Shown: positions 1-6,300 of the stretch, one piece after another | How positions within the stretch are numbered: position 1 is the first letter of the stretch | How the letters are laid out: each line of letters begins with the position of its first letter | Origin: CAZWHE01 sp964633825 | GTDB taxonomy: Bacteria; Planctomycetota; B15-G4; CAYZWU01 | DNA length: 9,139 bases | Assembly (NCBI GenBank): GCA_964633825.1 | Contig: CAZWHE010000158.1 | Span: 1-9,139 of the forward strand | Direction: 5' to 3' | Notes under the pieces: model-generated | The model's database searches: none | Seen by the model: the letters and a program-made list of their open reading frames with translations, nothing else | Told to the model about the DNA's origin: nothing | Program-made: the position numbers and the translations under genes

Positions 1-15
1 GCGATCGGAGAATAG
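1..15 (+). CDS. 3' end of an upstream gene (partial)
   Basis: The first fifteen bases read as four sense codons (A-I-G-E) and a TAG stop in frame 1. The stop falls one base before the ATG of the lipoprotein gene, and the GGAG ribosome-binding sequence at 7-10 lies inside these codons. This is the usual geometry of translationally coupled genes in an operon. Genes of the GNA1162 family often sit beside other small lipoproteins (DUF4810) and CsgG-like proteins, so such a partner is possible, but too little sequence is present to name it. The call rests only on frame and spacing and could be chance. Confidence 0.35.
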   Translation, partial: AIGE

Positions 16-16
16 G

Positions 17-655
17 ATGATGAGATTAGGTCTGACCGCGCTTGTCGCCGCCGTCATGATTTCGGGTCTGACCGCATGCCGGCTGGAGCGGCAGGAGGAG
101 AACGGCTCCCGTACGATTTCCATGGAGATCATCGGGGATTATTCCCGTCTGGCCCCCGCCGATGTGGCGATCCTTCCCATAGACGCCGAGAGCAGGATGG
201 ATTCTTTCAGCAGGAAGGAATTGAGGCAATCTCTGTACGATCTCCTGATAAAAAAGAATTACGCTCCTTTCAGCCTGGCGTATATCGACGGTCTCTTGAA
301 AAAAGAAAACCGCCTCAACATTGCGCTCAGCACGCGGCACGCATGGAACACGGAGCCTTTCAAAGGCTTGTTCGCATCGGATGCCGTCATGATGGTGTCC
401 GTCGAGAAATACGCCGAGTCAGGGCGGCCGAGCAGAGAGGGAATCGAGATCTGGGGCAAAGCGGCCCTCTTCGATTCAAAGACCATGGGCCTGCTCTATG
501 AATACCATATCCGCCCCGCATTCTATCCCTCATCCGATTCCGGCAAGCGCGAGGAGGCCGTCGCTCATGCCGTCCGGGATTTTTCGCGCAGCCTCCTGGC
601 CCGGCTTCCCGATTATTCCGCCCGCTCTTCGTCCACGACGCTTTTGGAAGAATAA
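17..655 (+). CDS. putative lipoprotein, GNA1162/DUF799-like
   Basis: This encodes a 212-residue exported lipoprotein. The N terminus has a charged start (MMR), a hydrophobic stretch at about residues 4-18, and a lipobox L-T-A-C with the lipidated cysteine at residue 21. The residue after the Cys is Arg, not Asp, which does not suggest inner-membrane retention. The mature part starts with a polar linker, then the segment ADVAILPI (48-55), a helix with R-K-E-L-R and S-L-Y-D-L-L (66-77), K-N-Y (80-82), and LFASDAVMMVSV (118-129). This order (PxxVAILPI, short helix, GY-like turn, then L-x-x-x-DA-hydrophobic strand) matches the GNA1162/DUF799 putative lipoproteins, whose fold resembles part of TolB or ABC_trans_aux proteins. 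The exact role of that family is not settled. The start at 17 has GGAG at 7-10; an ATG at 20 is equally possible. Family assignment is by eye, while the lipoprotein call is firm. Confidence 0.75.
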   Translation: MMRLGLTALVAAVMISGLTACRLERQEENGSRTISMEIIGDYSRLAPADVAILPIDAESRMDSFSRKELRQSLYDLLIKKNYAPFSLAYIDGLLKKENRLNIALSTRHAWNTEPFKGLFASDAVMMVSVEKYAESGRPSREGIEIWGKAALFDSKTMGLLYEYHIRPAFYPSSDSGKREEAVAHAVRDFSRSLLARLPDYSARSSSTTLLEE

Positions 656-659
656 TATA

Positions 660-689
660 TTGACCCCGGGGGACCGCCCCGGGTAAGAT
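660..689 (+). promoter_or_regulatory. possible sigma-70 promoter for rpsO-pnp
   Basis: TTGACC at 660-665 and TAAGAT at 684-689 are separated by 18 bases, close to the housekeeping promoter pattern. If used, transcription would start near 696 and give an rpsO leader of about 125 bases. The spacer overlaps the GC-rich hairpin at 663-684, which weakens the call. No better -35/-10 pair is visible between the long hairpin and the rpsO start, so the operon promoter probably lies here or further upstream. Confidence 0.3.
663..684 (+). other. GC-rich hairpin after the lipoprotein gene
   Basis: ACCC-(C)-GGGG at 663-671 pairs with CCCC-GGGT at 677-684. This gives eight base pairs with one bulged C and a five-base loop. 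It starts eight bases after the lipoprotein stop codon. No T-run follows (AAGATATCC), so it is not a classical intrinsic terminator. It may protect the 3' end of the upstream mRNA or be part of the rpsO leader region. Confidence 0.45.
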
Positions 690-722
690 ATCCAGGTTAT
701 ATAGACATCGATAAGTATTGTG

Positions 723-780
723 CCTTTGACTCGGATCCGGGAGTAAGCCCTTTTCTGGGTCAGAGGGTATTTTTATTTAT
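723..780 (+). terminator. long hairpin with T-rich tail: terminator or rpsO attenuator
   Basis: Bases 723-735 pair with 754-766 over thirteen consecutive positions, including three G-U wobbles. A smaller GGG/CCC stem (739-741 with 748-750) lies inside. The stem is followed at once by G-TATTTTTATTTAT, a T-rich run. This is the form of an intrinsic terminator. Because it lies 58 bases before the rpsO start and no promoter is evident after it, it could be the end of the lipoprotein transcript with read-through, or an attenuator in the S15 leader. S15 is known to repress its own mRNA in several bacteria through different leader structures. Confidence 0.5.
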
Positions 781-795
781 TCCCACGTCGGGAAT
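779..795 (+). promoter_or_regulatory. small hairpin upstream of the rpsO ribosome-binding site
   Basis: ATTCCC (779-784) and GGGAAT (790-795) form a perfect six-pair stem with the loop ACGTC. It ends eight bases before the GAGG at 803-806. A stem here could control access to the rpsO start or form part of an S15-binding structure. That role is inferred from position only. Confidence 0.4.
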
Positions 796-823
796 CCTGT
801 TCGAGGTAAAAAGAGAAAGTCAA

Positions 824-1099
824 ATGGGAACGGAAGTTAAAAACAAAAACAAGGATGAGATCATCAAGGAATATCGTGTTCACGACAACGATACGGGATC
901 GCCCGAGGTTCAAATCGCGCTCCTGACCAGCCGGATCGTTCAGCTGACCGAACACTTCAAAGTCCACAAGAGCGACCACGCATCCCGGAGAGGGCTTTTG
1001 ATGATGGTTGGAAAGAGAGCCCGGCTTTTGAGATATTTGAGGGACAAGAGCCTGTCACGGTATCAGGCCATCATCAGTAAATTGAAGATCAGGCGGTAG
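824..1099 (+). CDS. rpsO: 30S ribosomal protein S15
   Basis: S15 is a primary binding protein of the 16S rRNA central domain and helps form bridges to the 50S subunit. The 91-residue product is close to the family's usual 89. It carries the hallmark TGSPEVQ (24-30), followed by I-A-L-L-T-x-R-I, the rRNA-contacting H-F-K-x-H-x-x-D-x-x-SRRGL region (44-58), and the helix M-V-x-x-R-x-x-L-L-x-Y-L (61-72). The ATG at 824 is preceded by purine-rich sequence; GAGG at 803-806 is rather far (17 bases), while AAGAGAAAG at 811-819 lies close, so the ribosome-binding site is weak or structured. pnp begins 16 bases after the stop. The gap before the gene carries hairpins that fit the autoregulation known for rpsO in other bacteria. 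Confidence 0.98.
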   Translation: MGTEVKNKNKDEIIKEYRVHDNDTGSPEVQIALLTSRIVQLTEHFKVHKSDHASRRGLLMMVGKRARLLRYLRDKSLSRYQAIISKLKIRR

Positions 1100-1115
1100 G
1101 CAGAGGAGTATTTTT

Positions 1116-3257
1116 GTGGATTATTGCAAGATAGAACGTGAAATAGCGGGACAGAAGTGGACGATCGAAACAGGGAAAATGGCCAAACAGGCCGACGGCG
1201 CCGTGCTGGTCAGGCTCGGCGGAACAGTTGTTCTTTCCGCGGTGCAGTCGGACAAACCGAGACCCGGCATCGATTTCTTTCCACTCATGGTCGATTACAG
1301 AGAGAGGACGTCCGCGGCGGGCAAGTTCCCGGGCGGATTTTTTAAACGGGAAGGGAGACCGACGCAGAAAGAAATCCTCACCATGCGTTTGACGGACAGG
1401 CACATCCGCCCCCTTTTCCCCGATGGGTATTGCGACGAGCTGCAGATTCAGAACATCGTTCTCTCCGCCGACGGGGAGTTCGATCCCGATATCCTGGCCA
1501 TGGTCGGTTCGTCGGCCGCGCTTTCAGTCTCCAAGGTTCCCTTTCTCGGTCCGACCGGTGCGGTCCGGGTCGGGATGAAGGGGGAAGAGCTCGTCATGAA
1601 CCCGAGCCACGAGATCCGCGAGGTCTCCAAGCTCGACATGGTTGTCGCCGGAACCCGCGATTCGATCTGCATGGTCGAAGCCGGCGCCCTGGAGCTCGAA
1701 GAAGAAAAGGTCCTCGAAGGGCTCGCCAAGTGCCAGGAGTACATTCGAGAAGTTGTCGACATGATCGCCGAGCTTCAGGAAAAAGCCGGCGTTCCCAAAA
1801 TAGAGGTCGCTCCTCCCGAGGTGCCCGAGGCGGACCGTTTGGTCATGAGCGAGCTGGAGGAGAAGCATTCCGGGAAGATTCGCGAATGCGTTCTCACTTC
1901 TGGCAAGCAGAACAGGAGCCGGGCTGTCGACGAGTTCTGCGATGAGTTTTGTGCGATGAAAACAGACCACATCACCGACGAGGAGGAAAAAGAGACCCGT
2001 CTCGCGGAGGTGAAGGGTCTTTTCAAGGAATTTGTCTCCCAGCAAGAGCGGAAAATGATTCTTGACGAAAGCCTGAGAGTCGACGGGCGCGGATTGACCG
2101 ATATCCGGCCGATCGACATCGAGCTCGGTTTCCTGCCGAGAACGCACGGATCCGCGCTTTTTACACGCGGTGAGACCCAGGCCCTCGTGACGCTCACTCT
2201 CGGGACAGCCAATGACGCGCAGCTCATGGAGGAGCTTCACGAGGAGTATTACAAGAAGTTCATGCTTCATTACAACTTTCCCTCTTTTTCGGTTGGAGAA
2301 GTCAGGCCGATCCGGGGCCCGGGCCGGCGCGAGATCGGCCACGGCGCGCTTGCCGAGCGCGGGATCAGGACGACTCTTCCCGATCCGGGGGATTTCGCTT
2401 ATACGATCCGCATCGTTTCCGATATCCTCGAGTCGAACGGCTCCTCGTCCATGGCGACCGTTTGCGGCGGCGTCATGGCTCTCATGGACGCCGGGGTTCC
2501 GATTAAGCGTCCCGTGGCCGGTATCGCAATGGGCCTTGTCATCGACGGGGACAAGGTCCGCATCCTGTCCGACATCCTCGGTTCCGAAGACCATCACGGC
2601 GACATGGATTTCAAGGTCGTGGGGTCGGGCGTCGGCATCACGGCGCTGCAGATGGACATCAAGATCAAGGGCATCACGATCGATATCCTGCGCCGTGCGC
2701 TGGAGCAGGCCAAGGAGGGCCGCAAGCACATCCTCCGCTGCATGATGGATGTTCTCGACAGGCCGAGAGAGGAGATGTCTCCCTATGCCCCCAAAATGAT
2801 TCGCAAGCTCATCAACCCGGAAAAGATCGGCGCGTTGATCGGTCCCGGCGGCAAGATGATCAAGTCGATTCAAGACGAAGCGGGGGTCAAGATCGATGTG
2901 GACGACGACGGTGTCGTTCTGATATCAGGGCTTTCGCAGGATGCCGTTCAAAAGGGCCTTGGTATGGTCGAGGCGGTGACCGAAGAAGTGGAAGTGGGCA
3001 AGATCTACAAGGGCAAGGTCGTCTCCATCAAGGATTTCGGTGTTTTTATGGAAATCCTGCCCGGCCAGGAAGGACTCTGCCACGTCTCGGAGCTGTCCAA
3101 CAGTTTTGTCGAGAAAGTGACCGATGTCGTCGAATTCGGTGAAACCTTCGAAGTCAAGGTGATCAACATCGACGATTCGGGGCGGATCAAGCTCAGCCGC
3201 AAGCAGGTCTTGATGGACCAGGGATCGAGTGGAGGCCGAAAAGAAGCCCGAACCTGA
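1116..3257 (+). CDS. pnp: polyribonucleotide nucleotidyltransferase (PNPase)
   Basis: PNPase degrades RNA 3' to 5' with phosphate, releasing nucleoside diphosphates; it works as a trimer in the cytoplasm and is a core RNA-turnover enzyme. All usual parts are present in 713 residues. The first RNase PH core has FFKREGRP (75-82) and DRHIRPLFP (94-102). A helical linker spans about 240-310. The second RNase PH core has RVDGRG (321-326), GRREIGHG (403-410), the phosphate-binding region NGSSSMATVCGG (441-452), and the metal-binding aspartates D486 and D492 in SDILGSEDHHGDMDF. The KH domain has IGPGGKMIK (575-583) and the S1 domain lies at about 627-695. The start is GTG at 1116, supported by AGGAG at 1104-1108 seven bases upstream and by the normal family N terminus. 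The C-terminal tail is short. It is co-transcribed with rpsO; the 16-base gap leaves no room for the large inter-cistronic hairpin cut by RNase III in Escherichia coli. Confidence 0.98.
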   Translation: MDYCKIEREIAGQKWTIETGKMAKQADGAVLVRLGGTVVLSAVQSDKPRPGIDFFPLMVDYRERTSAAGKFPGGFFKREGRPTQKEILTMRLTDRHIRPLFPDGYCDELQIQNIVLSADGEFDPDILAMVGSSAALSVSKVPFLGPTGAVRVGMKGEELVMNPSHEIREVSKLDMVVAGTRDSICMVEAGALELEEEKVLEGLAKCQEYIREVVDMIAELQEKAGVPKIEVAPPEVPEADRLVMSELEEKHSGKIRECVLTSGKQNRSRAVDEFCDEFCAMKTDHITDEEEKETRLAEVKGLFKEFVSQQERKMILDESLRVDGRGLTDIRPIDIELGFLPRTHGSALFTRGETQALVTLTLGTANDAQLMEELHEEYYKKFMLHYNFPSFSVGEVRPIRGPGRREIGHGALAERGIRTTLPDPGDFAYTIRIVSDILESNGSSSMATVCGGVMALMDAGVPIKRPVAGIAMGLVIDGDKVRILSDILGSEDHHGDMDFKVVGSGVGITALQMDIKIKGITIDILRRALEQAKEGRKHILRCMMDVLDRPREEMSPYAPKMIRKLINPEKIGALIGPGGKMIKSIQDEAGVKIDVDDDGVVLISGLSQDAVQKGLGMVEAVTEEVEVGKIYKGKVVSIKDFGVFMEILPGQEGLCHVSELSNSFVEKVTDVVEFGETFEVKVINIDDSGRIKLSRKQVLMDQGSSGGRKEART

Positions 3258-3266
3258 TCCGATTGA

Positions 3267-3292
3267 GAAGACTTTTCCGCTTGGTTGTCTTC
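3267..3292 (+). other. weak inverted repeat after pnp
   Basis: GAAGAC (3267-3272) and GTCTTC (3287-3292) can form a six-pair stem with a 14-base loop, ten bases after the pnp stop. No T-run follows, so an intrinsic terminator is not supported. It ends just before the TGC-TATAAT promoter element. Confidence 0.3.
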
Positions 3293-3294
3293 GG

Positions 3295-3303
3295 TGCTAT
3301 AAT
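3295..3303 (+). promoter_or_regulatory. extended -10 promoter for the large sensor-regulator gene
   Basis: TGC followed directly by TATAAT (3295-3303) is a full consensus extended -10 element. No good -35 is present at the right distance, which extended -10 promoters can tolerate. Transcription would begin near 3310, giving an untranslated leader of about 70 bases before the ATG at 3380. The housekeeping type suggests the regulator is made at a steady level and controlled mainly by its signal. Promoter activity is inferred. Confidence 0.6.
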
Positions 3304-3379
3304 TAATCTCAATCCGTAAAATATTTCCGGCATGAGAAACTGTGCTTGCCCGGGGGCGCTCCTTCTCGGAAGCTGATTC

Positions 3380-6300
3380 ATGATCATCTTTCTTGCCATG
3401 ATGATCGTTCTTCAAACGGGCGATTCCGTCCCTCCTTCAGAAATCCCTCCGGCGCAGAAAAACCTGACGAGCCTTCCGCTGACAACTCCCGTAATCGTGG
3501 ACGGCGATCTTTCGGAATGGGATTTTAGCGAGGCGATCGTTCTCTCCGGCAAAGATCAGCTCAATTTTTTCGAAGGGAACGAGATCAGCCGGCTCTGGGA
3601 AGGGGAGTCGGATATCTCGGCGGTCTTTTATGTCCGCCATTCCCGGGGCGCCCTTTATATCGGGGGCCGGGTCCGCGACGACCAGTTTATATTCAACGAT
3701 GACTGCTGGTGGAGAGGGGACGCGCTCGAAATATTCCTCGATGTGGATTACGAAGGGGACCGGCGGGACAACACGTTCAGCGACGATGACTACCAGATTT
3801 TCCTCATGCCTTACAGCCCCGGCCGCAAGTGGGGCGTCGCCTACCACGGCCGGCGGTGCCTTCTCAACGATGCCGGGTTTGTGGGAGTCCAGGTGGCTCA
3901 CCAGGAATTCGAGGGGGGATACGGCTTCGAGGCGGTCCTGCCCTTCATTAATTTTCCCGAACTGAACCGGTCCGAACGATTGCTCGGTTTCAATATCGCC
4001 ATATCGGATTTCGATCAGCTTCCGGATACGGGAGAGCGTTACAACTACATCGTCTGCAACGGAAAGAAGGACATTTTCAGGTACCCCTGGAACATGTGCC
4101 GCCTGAGCCTGGAAGGCGAGGGGATCGGTTTTTATCGGGGAACCGGTGTCCGACAACCGGAACCGGCCACATCTCTCGTATTGGTCTTTGCCGTCTCTGT
4201 TCTCGTTATCCTAGTGGCCGCCCTCTTTTCCGGAACGATCTACAACACCGTTCAGAGGTATTTTCCGCGATGGCGGCAGTATGGAGTGGCGCTTTTCATC
4301 TTCTTTCTTTTCGTGATTTTCGTTGTTCCCCAGGTCATCGTGAAGTGGCGCGAGAGCGGCGTCCGTTCTCTTCTGGAAGAAGGTTCCGTTCCGCTCTCCG
4401 CCGTCGCCGAAGAGCTCTGCAGGGATGATGTCTCCCTCGGACGGGGCGGTCTGCGAACACCCGACTCGATCCTGGCCCTCCTCACCGGCGAAATGGTCGG
4501 AATCGAGGACGACTATCGGTACTTTCTGGTTGATGAGGCGAGCTGTTCGAAAGGCCGCGAGTCCTTGTCGGGGATTCCCTTTCTGAACTACGGGTTTTCT
4601 CTCGAAGAGGGGCGTGATTATCGTTTCCCTCCTCCAAGGGCGGAGCCTTTCTCCGGAATCGCTCTCTGCCTCTCCACGGCTTTCAGGAAGCCCCTCGCCA
4701 TGGGGGCGGCTTCGAAGGGCGTTATCGATAACGCCCTCGATCTGGAAATCCGCTTCGGCAGCGGAACCGCGCACAAAGTCAGCCTGCCCCTGAGGGATTG
4801 TTCGGCCGGAGGAGCTCCCTTGGGAAGTGACTTCTGGTCCCTGGCCTGGCGGGACGAAGATCTCTCGTGGGATCAATACTCAATCGATCTGCCCGGCGTG
4901 TTCAGCCAAGATCCCGTGACCGCTGTTATCCTGCGCCTTGTCGACCCGAATGTGGAGGTTCGTCTCGCCGGCATGACTGGGATTTCAACCGCCGGCGGCC
5001 ACTCCTTCTTCTGTCTCGGGAACGAGACGATAACGGGTGTTCCCACATGGCTGCGCGACGGATTCATGCCCCAGGGCTGCGGCCGGACAATTCTTCGCAC
5101 TCCCATTGCCGGAGAAGAATCCTTGACCGGACCGGCGGTCTTCACCCTGAAAGAGCCGGCGGATGTCCTTTTTTTCGTTTATGCCTCCAAGGACTTTTCC
5201 CTCCTCGACAAGGAGAAATACGGCGAAGAAGTGGCCCGCATCATCCTTCGATATGACGACGGAAGGTCAAAAACGACCAAGCTTCTCGCTGGAGTTCATG
5301 TCGACTACTGGTCTCTCGACCTGTCGAACCATCCCGAATCGATGGAGAGCGATATCGCTTATCAGTGGGAAGACGGCGGGGTGAAGCTCCATTACGACAT
5401 TCTTCGCATCGATCTGGATAAAAAGGAAAACCCGCTCCGGTCCGTTGTTGTCACCAACTCGGCGGCCTCGGGGAGCGGTTTCATTTTGGGTGCGGTCACG
5501 GCCGGTATCCGGATCGAACGGGGACCGATCGCGAATGTTCTCCTCGGCGAGCAGGGGGACAGCCTCTTCGTGGCTCCGGCCGTTATCGAAGGAATCCGGG
5601 ATTTCAGGCTCACCCTCTTTCGGGATGGAACGGCGAAAGCTTCCAGCCATGCCGGCGAGATCGCCGACCGCCTTGTGGGCTCCGCCCTGCCCGATGAAAC
5701 GCGGGCCCTTCTGCCGGAGAATGATTTCGTCTTTTCCGAACCATCCCCCTTTCAGGCCGGGGGGAAACGGTTTTTGGGGGGATATATGGGAATCCCCATC
5801 GAGGGAGCGGGAAGGCTTCATCTGAGAGCGGCGCTCGAACTGGAGCCGCTGGCCGCCGTGGGGCGGTGGCAGAAGATCCTGGCCGTGCCGGCGCTCGTGC
5901 TCTTTCTCCCTTTCTTTATCATGTTCTTCGTCGATCTCCTCGGACGGATCAGGATCATCCGTGTCAAGCTGACACTCCTCTTTATCCTCACTTCGGTCAT
6001 TCCCATCGTCTTTCTCTCCCTCTTCATGTTCAACCTGCTCGTGAGCCAGAAAAATGAGCAGACGAACGATCGCCTTCTCGATCTCCTGACCCGGGTCAAC
6101 GAAAGCCTCGAAAACCAGGTTCGGCTGGCCGAGAAGACGGGGGCGCGGGCTCTCAATTCGCAGGAGCTCATCGATCTGCTCGAGAGTCCTGATCCCGATG
6201 AAACCGCCGTTTCATCCTTTCTCAGGCGTTTTCTCGAGGAGAGCTTTTCCGACGACGGCATCGAGAGAGCGGTCAGGCTCGAGGTCGAGCCGGAAGAGGG

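Noticed and set aside
1100..1115. Possible RNase III-type processing hairpin between rpsO and pnp
   Set aside because: The gap is only 16 bases and contains the ribosome-binding site; no hairpin fits.
1524..2873. 449-codon open frame on the minus strand opposite pnp
   Set aside because: It lies wholly inside the unmistakable pnp gene, has no recognisable domain, and is the kind of antisense frame expected in GC-rich coding sequence.
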